A stretch of DNA of 64,000 bases from contig CAVPVV010000003.1 in assembly GCA_963709325.1 (NCBI GenBank), positions 2,170,001-2,234,000 of the forward strand, in the 5' to 3' direction. The stretch's first letter is position 1, and every line of letters begins with the position of its first letter. Made by a program: the position numbers and the translations under genes. Shown piece after piece: positions 25,262 to 33,835 of the stretch. The notes below the pieces were generated by a model. The model made no database searches. It had not been told where the DNA came from and was given only the letters and a program-made list of their open reading frames with translations. The DNA comes from VFZN01 sp963709325. GTDB lineage: Bacteria > Acidobacteriota > Vicinamibacteria > Vicinamibacterales > UBA2999.

Positions 25262-26191
25262 CTAGCGGCCCAGCACCTGTTTGAAGGTCGCTGCGAGCTG
25301 GCTCACATCGTAGTCGAACAGCTTGATGTAATCGGACGCTTCCTTGACGCCGCCGACGGAGGGGGAAAGAACCAGGACCTTGCCGCCAACCTCGCGGGCA
25401 ATGGAGTCGGGCGTCTTCGTGTCGAAGTACGGCTCGACGAGGATTACCTTTGCCTGCTGCTTCTTCATTTCCCCGATGACCTCCAGCGTGTGCGACGGAG
25501 ACGGCGGGATGCCGGGCTTGGGTTCGACGTAGCCGATCACGTCGAGGCCGAAGCGCTCCGTGAAGTTCGGCCAGGAGCGGTGATAGGTCACGATCTTCGT
25601 CCCCTTGTAAGGCGCCATCGTTGCCGCCCATCTGGCCTGCGCGTCGGTGAGCCGCTTGTCGAAATCCGCGTAACGTTGCTTGAAGTAACCTTCGTCGCCA
25701 GGCGACAAGTGATCGAGCGCCTCCAGGATCGACCTGGCAATGACGCGCCCGTTCTCGGGGTCCAGCCAGTAGTGCGGGTTGCCCTGGGGATGGACGTCGC
25801 CCATCGCCCGGGTAATCTGCCCGGTCGGCAGCTCGAGGATGCGCACGCCCGCCGAGGCATCGATGTAACCGGGACTTCCAGGCTGGATCTTGGCGTTGCG
25901 GCTCTGGGTGAGGAGCGGCGGCAGCCAGCCGATCTCCAGCTCGCGACCGACGACCACGAGCAGGTCGGCGTCGTGGAGCTTGAGGATGAAGCTCGGCTTG
26001 GGATCGACGAAGTGCGGATCCTGGTACCCCCTGGCGATCGCGTCCACCACGACCTTGTCGCCGCCGACTTCGCGGACCAGCGAGGCGAGATCTTCCGTAG
26101 TGGTCACGACCTTCGGCGTGGCCGCCAGTGCCGGCGCCGAGAGCACCGCCAGCACCGCGAGCGCCGCCGCTATTCGGGACACGAAGGACAT
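25262..26191 (-). CDS. znuA: Periplasmic metal-binding protein (ZnuA/TroA family)
   Basis: A 309-residue cluster A-1 solute-binding protein. Signal peptide: IAAALAVLAVLSAPALAAT. Metal-ligand positions are the His in GYQDPHFVDPKPS, the His in NPHYWLDPENG, the His in VTYHRSWPNF and the acidic residue in VEPYFDTKTPD. No His-rich loop is present, so the metal (Zn or Mn) is not settled by sequence. ATG 26191 has AGGAGCC upstream; ATG 26209 overlaps the preceding stop as TAATG and could be used by coupling. It is the middle gene of a porin/binding-protein/permease operon. Confidence 0.88.
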   Translation of the reverse strand: MSFVSRIAAALAVLAVLSAPALAATPKVVTTTEDLASLVREVGGDKVVVDAIARGYQDPHFVDPKPSFILKLHDADLLVVVGRELEIGWLPPLLTQSRNAKIQPGSPGYIDASAGVRILELPTGQITRAMGDVHPQGNPHYWLDPENGRVIARSILEALDHLSPGDEGYFKQRYADFDKRLTDAQARWAATMAPYKGTKIVTYHRSWPNFTERFGLDVIGYVEPKPGIPPSPSHTLEVIGEMKKQQAKVILVEPYFDTKTPDSIAREVGGKVLVLSPSVGGVKEASDYIKLFDYDVSQLAATFKQVLGR

Positions 26192-26208
26192 GATAAGGGC
26201 TCCTGACA

Positions 26209-27514
26209 TTAGAAAACGTGCGCGCCGTGTGCGCCAATCGAGAAAAGGAACTGGAAAAGGAACTCGTTGGCGTGAACGCCGTCACCGTAATTGGTGCGCC
26301 GGTACTGGCCGCGGACCTGGTTGAACTCGCTCGGCCAATAAGTGAGATAGAACGAGCCGCCGTTATCGGTCGTGGTCGCCTCGAACGCCCGGCCCGACCG
26401 GTCGTAGCGCGCGCCGGCATACCAGCGGCGCGCGAACTGGTAATCGCCGCTCGCGTACAAACCGAACGCGGTCGGCAGGGTGACGCCACTCTCGTGGGGC
26501 TGGCTCCAGATGAACTCCGAGCGCGCGATGAATCGCTTGTAGATGGCGCGGCGGAGCGGCCGGTAGCGGAAGGTCGCGTCGACGCCGAACAGGCGCGTGG
26601 AGGTGTGCTCGGGCGACAGGAAGTCCGGGACAATGGCCGACGGGCCATAGGCGAAGGAGCTGCCGACGTCGAGATTGGTCCCTTCGGTCAGGTCGCGATA
26701 CGCTCGCGCCCTCGCGACGTAGACCAGGTCGGTCCGCTTGTGCGAATCGAAGACCGACGAGGCGCCGTAGAACGTCTCGCCCGTCAGCTCCACGAACATG
26801 AACGGGTTCTCGATCAACCGCGAGACCGACAGCCCCGATTCGGAAATGCCATCGTCGCCGCCGACCAGGTTCTCGCTGACGAGCGGGCGATCGGTCCACG
26901 GCAGCACGTGTGTGTGCATCGTGTTGACCTTGCCGAACTGGGCCCGCATCTTCCCGACCTTCAGGAGCAGTCCGCCAGGCAGCGTGTTGAAGGTGACGAA
27001 GCCTTCCTCGACATCGAGGCCATCGGGGCCCGCGGACAGGAACACGTCGGCTCGCGCATAGGGATCGACGATCGCCTGGAGCGAGGTCTCCACTTCGTCG
27101 AGGCCGAATGTCGGCTGATCGCTGTTCGGATTGTGGCCGGCGGCGCCGAGGAAATTGCCGATGACGGCGATGTCGGGATTGAAGACCTTGGCGTTAGAGG
27201 ATGTCGCGCCGGGAACAGGAGTCGGGGCGGGAGGAAGTTCGACCGGAGATGGGGCCGGCGGTTGTGCAACCGGCGAAGCAGGTTCGGCCGGCGGCGCCGG
27301 CGCGACGAGCGCAGCCAGTTTGTCCTCGAGCGCTTTCAGTCTCGAATCGGTACTGCTCGCGCATCGCGGCCAGTTCCTGCTGCAGCCGCGCCACCTCCGC
27401 CTGCGCATCGCGGAGCGCCTGGTCCGAGGCCGGCGTCTGGGCCAGGACGGGTTGCGCTACGCTCCCGACAATAGCGAGCATCAACGCTACCGCCCGCAGC
27501 CCGATTGTCCGCAT
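26209..27514 (-). CDS. Outer-membrane porin-like protein of the metal-uptake operon (one frameshift)
   Basis: The product is an exported barrel protein. After the signal peptide (ALMLAIVGSVAQPVLAQ) a short coiled coil (LRDAQAEVARLQQELAAMREQ, like the periplasmic stalk of trimeric porins) continues as DSRLKALEDKLAAL, then a Pro-rich linker and a barrel beginning NPDIAVIGNFLGAAGHNP and ending FLFQFLFSIGAHGAHVF with terminal Phe. The frame breaks near 27349, where removing one C joins REQY to DSRL. Position ahead of the metal-binding protein suggests passage of metal or metallophore across the outer membrane. Its stop overlaps the first possible start of the binding-protein gene. Confidence 0.7.
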
Positions 27515-27642
27515 GAATTTGATGATACGTCGTACCGATGGAGAATACGGCACACGCACGGCACATTACTGCGCTGACAGGTTTGCGATAACTCCGAAGA
27601 CAAGTCGCACAGCTCGCGTGACCGAGCTGAGAGGTTGAGCCA

Positions 27643-28204
27643 GTGGCCATTACGACACATCCGCTGGTGCCGATCGCGATGGGCACCAGCGATGCCGGAA
27701 CCGAGGAAGGACGCGCCTTTCATCAGAGCCGGCTCGCGCTCTACGGCAAGTGGTTGTTTCTCGTTTCCGGCGCGTTTCTCGGTTCTTCCCGGGGTCCGGC
27801 TCGCCTACGGCATGGCCTGTCGATGCCGGCGTGGTGTTCCACGCGCTGTCCACGACGGCGGCGGACCTCTCTGGTTGCCGGGGCTCGTGGATTCGCCTGC
27901 AGTGGCGACAATGCACGCCGTCGATGCGGCGGCGACGTGGCTGATCGGCGCGGGCTGGCGCTGATGTCGCTGGCGTACGCGCGGCGAAGCCTCGTGGCGA
28001 TCGGCGCGGATCCGGCGCCCACCGCGTACATCGGCATCCTGGCCGTGAGCTACGTGCTCCTCGCCCGCGCGATCGCGCTGCCATCGACCGCCGGCGGACG
28101 GTCGTGATCGGAGATCGGCCGTCGCGCTGCCGTCATCGCCTCACCGAGACCGATCGTCGCGGCCAGCCCTCGCCCGGTCGCCGGCCATCTGGTGTGGCTC
28201 GACG
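27643..28204 (+). pseudogene. Scrambled membrane region of a receptor-type Ser/Thr kinase
   Basis: From GTG 27643 the sequence reads HQSRLALYGKWLFLVSGAFL, then in other frames GVVFHALSTTAADLS, VATMHAVDAAATWLIGAGW, ALMSLAYARRS, YIGILAVSYVLLARAIALPS and HLVWLDVGPWSVG. Together these look like the N-terminal multi-helix membrane sensor that precedes the kinase domain in related acidobacterial proteins (my recollection of the pattern). At least five frame changes are needed, both insertions and deletions. The segment is either decayed or poorly sequenced. Confidence 0.6.
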
Positions 28205-29227
28205 TTGGTCCCTGGTCGGTCGGCCGCGAGTCGCCATGTCGGCGTCGCCTCACGGGTCATCTTCGGGCTGCGAGCCGAAGTCGCCGCGAATCGCAGGCTC
28301 GGACAGTACACGCTCGACGAGAAGATTGGCGAAGGCGGGATGGGGATGGTCTATCGCGCGCACCACGCGCTGCTGCGTCGGCCAACCGCCGTCAAGCTGC
28401 TGCCGCTCGAGAAAGCCGGCGCCGAGAACCTCGCCCGCTTCGAACGCGAAGTCCAGCTGACCGCCGGTCTGAGCCATCCCAACACCGTCTCCATCTTCGA
28501 CTACGGCCGGACGGTGGACGGCGTCTTCTACTACGCGATGGAATACCTGGACGGGATCAACCTCGATCAGCTGATCAAGGCCGACGGCCCGCAGCCGCCG
28601 GCGCGGGTCGTGCGCATTCTCCAGCAGGTGAGCGGCGCGCTGTCCGAGGCCCACGGCATCGGCCTGGTGCATCGCGACATCAAGCCGGGCAACATCATCC
28701 TGTGCGAGCGGGGCGGTGAACCCGACGTCGCCAAGGTGGTGGACTTCGGACTGGTCAAGCGTTTCCTCCACAACGAGACCGACGCGACGATGGCGGCGAC
28801 CACCGTGCAGACGCTCCTCGGCACGCCGCTCTACATGGCGCCGGAGAGCATCGCCGGGAGCGGCGACATCGACGCCCGCAGCGATCTCTACGCGCTTGGC
28901 GCGGTCGCGTACCTGCTGCTCACCGGCACGCCGGTGTTCCAGGCCGCGTCGGTGGTCGAGGTCCTCGCCCACCATCTGCACACGGCGCCGGAGCCGCCGT
29001 CGCAGCGCCTCGGGCGGCCGCTGCCCGTCGAGCTCGAGCAGGTCGTGCTGCAGTGCCTCGCCAAATCGCCCGACGACCGGCCGTCGAGCGCGAAGACGCT
29101 GCGCGGGCGCCTGGCCATCATGAAGACCGGCGACACCTGGACGGAAGACGACGCCGCACGCTGGTGGCTGCGGTTCCGCCGCACCGAAAAGGTGGGCGGC
29201 GCCGCAGGCGGCGCTACCGCACCGTAG
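28205..29227 (+). CDS. Ser/Thr protein kinase catalytic domain (Hanks type)
   Basis: The kinase domain is intact in one frame from about 28300: the glycine loop EKIGEGGMGMVYRA, the catalytic Lys in PTAVKLLPLEKAG, the loop LVHRDIKPGNIILC, DFGLVKRF, and the activation region GTPLYMAPESIAG with SDLYALGAVAYLLLTG. All residues for activity are present. The C-terminus is a short basic tail with no sensor. The frame opens at TTG 28205, but its natural start lies in the broken region upstream, so whether it is translated as a soluble kinase is unknown. Substrates are unknown. Confidence 0.82.
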   Translation: MVPGRSAASRHVGVASRVIFGLRAEVAANRRLGQYTLDEKIGEGGMGMVYRAHHALLRRPTAVKLLPLEKAGAENLARFEREVQLTAGLSHPNTVSIFDYGRTVDGVFYYAMEYLDGINLDQLIKADGPQPPARVVRILQQVSGALSEAHGIGLVHRDIKPGNIILCERGGEPDVAKVVDFGLVKRFLHNETDATMAATTVQTLLGTPLYMAPESIAGSGDIDARSDLYALGAVAYLLLTGTPVFQAASVVEVLAHHLHTAPEPPSQRLGRPLPVELEQVVLQCLAKSPDDRPSSAKTLRGRLAIMKTGDTWTEDDAARWWLRFRRTEKVGGAAGGATAP

Positions 29228-29260
29228 GCGCACCCGCGCGGGCGCGTAAACCTGCGAGGC

Positions 29261-30199
29261 CTAATAGCCGCGCTCGAAGTCCACTTGATAGAGAAGGGGC
29301 TCGCCGCGGACGTAGCGTCGGTAATTCTCGACAAAGACGCCGACAATGTCCGCGGGAAAGCTCGGCGCGGCGGTGTGGCTGGTTATGAACACCCCCGGCG
29401 TGCGCCAGAGCGGATGGGCCGGCGGCAGCGGCTCCTCTTCGAACACGTCCAGCACCGCGGCTGCCAGTCGCTTCTCCTCGAGCGCGCGGATCAGCGCCTC
29501 TGTGTCGAGCGTGTCGCCACGCCCCGCGTTGACCACCATCGCTTGCGGCGGCAGGGCTCGCAGCATCTCGTCATCCACAATCCGGCGCGTCCCAGGCGTA
29601 TTCGGGAGGACCGCAATCAGGTAGTCCAGGCCGGTGGCGAACTCGACGCGCGAGTCTCCGTGGAAGTAGCGGTCCACGTGCGACGATTCCTCGCTCGCGC
29701 GGGTGTAGCCGCGGACGGTCATGCCAAAATGCTTTGCCGTGGCTGCCAGGTGCGCGCCGATCGAGCCGACGCCGACCAGCCCGATGGTCTTCCCCTGCAA
29801 GGTCCCCGGCAAGGTCGCGTCCCATCGCCCCTCCCGCTGCGCCTCGACCCGCGGCAGGATCTTGCGCTCGTGCGCGAGCAGATAGCTGAAGACGAACTCG
29901 GACATCAACGGACCGAACACGCCGCGGATGTTGGTGAGAACGTAGTCGCGGCGGAGCGCCGGATCCAGCATCCGCTCGACGCCGGCCCAGGTCAGTTGCA
30001 CCCAGCGCAGGTTCGGCAGCCGTGGCAGCGCGGCCGTAACGCGGGCGGGGTCGCCAACCAGAACCTCGCTGTTGCCACCGCGGGCCAGGCCGTCGTCCAC
30101 GTCCGACGCCGCCACCAGCGCGAGATCGGGCAGCCTCGCGGCTTCGATGAGCGTTTCGTACTCGCGAGGGTGCTTCGTAAGAACCAGCGTGCGCGGCAT
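29261..30199 (-). CDS. D-2-hydroxyacid dehydrogenase
   Basis: A 312-residue NAD(P)-dependent dehydrogenase of the D-isomer family, somewhat shorter than phosphoglycerate dehydrogenase and without regulatory domains. The nucleotide site is TIGLVGVGSIGAHLAATAKHFG, the catalytic Arg is in VVNAGRGDTLD, the Glu in DVFEEEPLPPAHPLW and the His in VFITSHTAAPS. It would reduce a 2-ketoacid or glyoxylate-like substrate in the cytoplasm. ATG 30199 (AGGAA upstream) overlaps the stop of the ABC ATPase gene in an ATGA junction, so the genes are coupled. Confidence 0.9.
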   Translation of the reverse strand: MPRTLVLTKHPREYETLIEAARLPDLALVAASDVDDGLARGGNSEVLVGDPARVTAALPRLPNLRWVQLTWAGVERMLDPALRRDYVLTNIRGVFGPLMSEFVFSYLLAHERKILPRVEAQREGRWDATLPGTLQGKTIGLVGVGSIGAHLAATAKHFGMTVRGYTRASEESSHVDRYFHGDSRVEFATGLDYLIAVLPNTPGTRRIVDDEMLRALPPQAMVVNAGRGDTLDTEALIRALEEKRLAAAVLDVFEEEPLPPAHPLWRTPGVFITSHTAAPSFPADIVGVFVENYRRYVRGEPLLYQVDFERGY

Positions 30200-31038
30200 C
30201 ACGATTCCTGGGGCCCGGGACGCGCGTAGTAATAGCCGTCCTCGCACGTCACGCGAATCGGCCCGCCGAATGCCAACGGCAGCGCGCTGCCGCGCAACAC
30301 CTGGTCCTTGGCGCCATCGTCAATAATGCGGCCTTCGCGCAAGACGATGACCCGCCGGATCTCCGGGAAAATCTCGTCGATGTGCTGCGTGACCAGCATG
30401 ACCGTGGTGTGCTCGCGTGCGACGTGGCGCACCTGCTCCATGAAGCGGTGGCGTGCGACCACGTCCAGGCCGGCGGTCGGTTCGTCGAGGACCAGAGCAT
30501 CGGGGGTGCGGACCAGCGCGCGGGCGATCAGCACGCGGCGCGCTTCGCCCGTGGAGAGCCGATCGAGCCGGGCCGCCGCCAGGTGCAGCGCGCCGACGCG
30601 GATGAGCGCGTCGCGAGCCTGTTCGCGCATCGCCTCCGTCACCTCGTGATGCTGGAACACGCCGCGGCTGGCAAAGAAGCCTGACAGCACCACGTCGAGC
30701 GCAGGCACCTGCCCGACCCACGGACCGTCCGTGAAGCGATCGTGCACGTCAGCGGAGACGATCCCCATTCTCGAGCGCAGCTCGGCCGCGTCCCATCGCG
30801 TCTGGCCGAAGAGACGAAGCGGTGGGTGATCGCCCTCGTTGGCGAGGGGATAGTCCTCCAGCGTGAGCAGTCGAATCAGCGACGACTTGCCGGCGCCGTT
30901 CGGCCCGACGATCGCGACGTGCTCTCCGCGATGGATGATCAGGTTCAACCGATCGAGGACGCGGCTCTGCCCCCGGACCACGCTGGCGTGCCGGAGCTCG
31001 AGTATCGGCTCGGCCGTCGTTCCCGCAGTCCTGCGCAT
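30199..31038 (-). CDS. Stand-alone ABC ATPase (ModF/YlmA-like)
   Basis: A 279-residue ABC-type ATPase: Walker A AIVGPNGAGKSSLIRLL, a Q-loop region, an altered signature LSTGEARRVLIARAL (canonical LSGGQ), Walker B DALVLDEPTAGLD and the H-loop MLVTQHIDEIFPEI. The C-terminal part (VTCEDGYYYARPG) is unlike import ATPases. No permease is adjacent. The pattern matches the soluble ModF/YlmA-type group, whose role is unclear. It overlaps the upstream esterase by ATGA and the downstream dehydrogenase likewise. I do not regard it as the missing ATPase of the metal transporter. Confidence 0.85.
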   Translation of the reverse strand: MRRTAGTTAEPILELRHASVVRGQSRVLDRLNLIIHRGEHVAIVGPNGAGKSSLIRLLTLEDYPLANEGDHPPLRLFGQTRWDAAELRSRMGIVSADVHDRFTDGPWVGQVPALDVVLSGFFASRGVFQHHEVTEAMREQARDALIRVGALHLAAARLDRLSTGEARRVLIARALVRTPDALVLDEPTAGLDVVARHRFMEQVRHVAREHTTVMLVTQHIDEIFPEIRRVIVLREGRIIDDGAKDQVLRGSALPLAFGGPIRVTCEDGYYYARPGPQES

Positions 31039-31796
31039 CACAGCCGATCGAGGTAGTACGGGAGCATGCGCCGCCACCACGGCCAGTCGTGGTCGACGTC
31101 GGGGCCCCAGAAGTCCATCAGGTGGGGAATGCGTTTCTCGTTGAGCAGATCCGAGAAGCGCTGCGAGGCCGCCGGCGACTCGTAGGCGCCACGGCCGCTG
31201 ACCAGCACGATACGGCAGGATTGCTGAATCGTCTCCAACGCCGGGCCCGCCAGCTGGCGGACGTACCACATCGGGTTGTTGAAGTAGACGTTGTCGTCGC
31301 TGTAGCCCTTCAGGTAGTCGGGCTCGAGATCGTAGAAGCCGCTCATTCCGATCACGCCGTTGAACAGGTCGGGACGACGGAACAGCGTGTTGACGGCGTG
31401 GAACGCACCGAAGCTGGCGCCGGTCGTGACGATGCGAACCGCAGGGTCACCGCACATGTGACGCACGTAAGGCACCACCTCGTCCTCGATATAGCGCGCG
31501 TAGAGGTTCTGCCGCCGCGCCTGTTCGGGAACCGGAATCTTCGAATCCATCCAGGCGAGGCGGTTGATGCTGTCGATCGAGAACACCCGCACGTGGCCGG
31601 CGAGGATGGCGGGCTCGATCGACTTCACCAGGAAGAAACGCTCGTTCTCGAGAAAATCCGCCGCTGCTGTCGGGAACAGCAGCAATGGGTGGCCCCGCTC
31701 GCCATACGTAACGATCGGCATCGGTAGATCGAGCGTGGGACTGTGCCAGCCGTCGAGACGACGGGGCACTGCGGAGTCGAGGTACGAAATCGCCAT
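31038..31796 (-). CDS. Esterase (enterochelin-esterase D-like/putative esterase)
   Basis: A 252-residue alpha/beta hydrolase of the putative-esterase group. The oxyanion region is HPLLLFPTAAADFLENERF, the nucleophile elbow TTGASFGAFHAVNTLFRRP (Ser near residue 130), and the C-terminus WGPDVDHDWPWWRRMLPYYL carries the likely catalytic His. There is no signal peptide, so it is cytoplasmic. ATG 31796 is chosen because family members start near MAISYL; an ATG about 20 bases further upstream would add seven residues. It is the first gene of a tight three-gene operon with the ATPase and dehydrogenase; the combined pathway is unknown. Confidence 0.8.
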   Translation of the reverse strand: MAISYLDSAVPRRLDGWHSPTLDLPMPIVTYGERGHPLLLFPTAAADFLENERFFLVKSIEPAILAGHVRVFSIDSINRLAWMDSKIPVPEQARRQNLYARYIEDEVVPYVRHMCGDPAVRIVTTGASFGAFHAVNTLFRRPDLFNGVIGMSGFYDLEPDYLKGYSDDNVYFNNPMWYVRQLAGPALETIQQSCRIVLVSGRGAYESPAASQRFSDLLNEKRIPHLMDFWGPDVDHDWPWWRRMLPYYLDRL

Positions 31797-31833
31797 CTGA
31801 GCTGTAAATCCTAACATCGACCAATAGGGAGCA

Positions 31834-31947
31834 ACGGGTGCAAGGGTGCAGGGGTGCAGGGTGCAGGGTGCAGGGGTGCAGGGGTCCGAATGCACCTGTG
31901 CACCTCTGCACCTGCTGCACCTGTGCACCGTTGCACCTCTGCACCCA
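31834..31947. repeat. Mirrored octamer arrays (GGTGCAGG / CCTGCACC)
   Basis: About six GGGTGCAG-type units (31834-31886) are followed by about seven units of the complement, TGCACCTC-type (31891-31947), with almost no spacer. The two arms can pair into a long hairpin. The element fills the space between the MutS-like stop and the esterase start. Confidence 0.8.
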
Positions 31948-31950
31948 GCT

Positions 31951-33801
31951 TCAGTCTTCTTCGACCTGGAGTCCTACCGACCTCATCAGCGCGAGCGCAT
32001 TGCTGGTGCGGACGACGCCGTCGCGGAGCCGGTAATCGAAGTGGAGAACACCGTCCTCGAAGCGATCCTCGAAGTGGACGTTGGCCGCGAGCGGGCCGAG
32101 CGCGTCGACGACGCCGGTCAGCGCGAGATCGTGGGTCGTGACCAGGCCAATCGCGCCGAGCCCGACGAGGCCGCGGACGATGGACTCGGCGCCGATCCTC
32201 CTGTCGTGGGAGTTGGTTCCAGCGAGCACTTCGTCGAGCAGGAACAGCACCGGCGGCGCCTCGGCGGCGCCTGCATGCCGCCGCGCCATCGCCACGATCT
32301 CGCTCAGACGCGTGATCTCGGCGAAGAACCGGGACTGCCCTGCCTGCAGCGAATCCTGGATGCGGAGCGTGGCCCCGACCTGCAGCGGTGACAAGCGCAG
32401 GCGCGTCGCTCTCACCGGAGCGCCGGCCTGGGCCAGCACCACGTTGATGCCGATTGTGCGCAGCCACGTGCTCTTGCCCGACATGTTCGACCCGCTCACC
32501 AGCCACACGTGCGGCGCCTCGGCGCCGAGACGCACGTCGTTCGCAACCGCACGCTGCGCCTGGATGAGCGGATGCGACAGGGCCACAGCCTCGAGCACCG
32601 GACCGTCGCCAGCGATCTCGGCAAACGGGTCGGCGGGATGCTCGGCCGCATACCCGGCCAGCGCCGAGAGGGTTTCGTACTCGCCGGCGATATCGAGCCA
32701 ACGGCCGACCAGGCGCCCGCAGCGGGCCCGCCATCGATCGATCGCCATCGCCGTCTGCGTCCCGAGCAGCAGCATTGCCGCGAAGGGCACGAAGAACTGG
32801 TTCTGGCGTGTGTTCAAGAGATCCGCGAGTTTGACCAGCCGGGCGATTTCCGCCGACGGGAGCTGTCCGGTGGCGCGCAGTTCCGAGGCGAGCCGCTGCA
32901 GGAGAGGACTCACCGCCGCTTCCCGTTCGATCAGCTGCAGCAGGTCGCGCAGCACGCCGAGCTCCTGGGCGCGCCGTTCCACGTGCTCGGCGACCTCGCG
33001 GACGCGGGCGCGGAACCACCAGCCGACCGCCGACTGCACGACCAGCAGGCTGCCCAGCCACCGTGGAGGCTCCCCGCTCCAGATCCACCAGGCCACGTGA
33101 GCCGTCGTCAACACGGCGAGTGCCGGCAGCAGGGCCGCGGGCCAGACTGCCGCCAACCGCACCGGCGCTTCGGCCCAGGCCCGCAGCGCGTCGGTATCGA
33201 CGATGGCACGGACGTCGGGGCCGAAGACGAACAGGCTTTCGCGAAGGTCGAGACGCGGGCGGAGCTCGTCGATGGCCTGCTGTCGCTCTCTGGCGGCCTC
33301 TGCGGACGCCGGGCGCAGCAGCCACGAGGCCAGCGTGTTCTCCCCCGAGGCCGTCCGCGGCGAGGACAGGAGCTCGAAGAGGCTGCCGCGCCCGAACAGG
33401 TCCAGATCGTCGGCGTAGGGGTGATGTTCCGAGCGGAATCGCTCACCCGTCTCGCCAGTGCCCTGCCAGGTCCCGTCAAGGCGCCGGAGACCTCGCTCAT
33501 AGAACACAACCGCTCGCGTGGCCCGATCGCGGGCGTTCTCCACGAAGGCATGGCGAATCGCGACCGCAACGAAAGCGGCAGCAGCCAGCAGCAGCCAGGG
33601 GATGCCCGGCCGGCCCAGCCAGATGAGCACGGCGACCGCCGCAGCCGCGATCGCGAACCGCCACCACGCCAGGTGCGCGTGCCGGCGATCGTATTCGGCC
33701 ACTCGCGCGGCACGCGCCTCGCGACGCTTGCGATACGTGGCCGCCACGTCCGCGGAGGAGGGGGCGTTGGCCTGGGAAGCCCAGGTGCTCGCGTCGCTCA
33801 C
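31951..33801 (-). CDS. Membrane-anchored MutS-family ATPase lacking the mismatch-binding domain
   Basis: A 616-residue protein. The first 270 residues hold two pairs of membrane helices (WWRFAIAAAAVAVLIWLG, PWLLLAAAAFVAVAI; then WPAALLPALAVLTTAHVAWWIW and LGSLLVVQSAVGWWF). The MutS core and ATPase follow: Walker A WLVSGSNMSGKSTWLRTIG (about residue 440), Walker B VLFLLDEVLAGTNSHDRR and the switch VTTHDLALTG. The N-terminal mismatch-recognition and connector domains of MutS, and the Smr domain of MutS2, are absent. It is therefore unlikely to repair mismatches in the usual way; a role at membrane-associated DNA is possible. GTG 33801 starts it, back to back with the CocE-like gene. Confidence 0.85.
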   Translation of the reverse strand: MSDASTWASQANAPSSADVAATYRKRREARAARVAEYDRRHAHLAWWRFAIAAAAVAVLIWLGRPGIPWLLLAAAAFVAVAIRHAFVENARDRATRAVVFYERGLRRLDGTWQGTGETGERFRSEHHPYADDLDLFGRGSLFELLSSPRTASGENTLASWLLRPASAEAARERQQAIDELRPRLDLRESLFVFGPDVRAIVDTDALRAWAEAPVRLAAVWPAALLPALAVLTTAHVAWWIWSGEPPRWLGSLLVVQSAVGWWFRARVREVAEHVERRAQELGVLRDLLQLIEREAAVSPLLQRLASELRATGQLPSAEIARLVKLADLLNTRQNQFFVPFAAMLLLGTQTAMAIDRWRARCGRLVGRWLDIAGEYETLSALAGYAAEHPADPFAEIAGDGPVLEAVALSHPLIQAQRAVANDVRLGAEAPHVWLVSGSNMSGKSTWLRTIGINVVLAQAGAPVRATRLRLSPLQVGATLRIQDSLQAGQSRFFAEITRLSEIVAMARRHAGAAEAPPVLFLLDEVLAGTNSHDRRIGAESIVRGLVGLGAIGLVTTHDLALTGVVDALGPLAANVHFEDRFEDGVLHFDYRLRDGVVRTSNALALMRSVGLQVEED

Positions 33802-33835
33802 GGAAGAATCGTATGCTGACCGCCGGGTGACCCCT

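Noticed and set aside
30199..31038. ATPase partner (ZnuC) for the ZnuA/ZnuB genes
   Set aside because: It lies 4 kb away in a coupled esterase/dehydrogenase operon, and its altered signature and C-terminus are unlike ZnuC.
31834..31947. CRISPR array
   Set aside because: Unit lengths are 7-9 bases with no unique spacers between units, and no cas gene is present.
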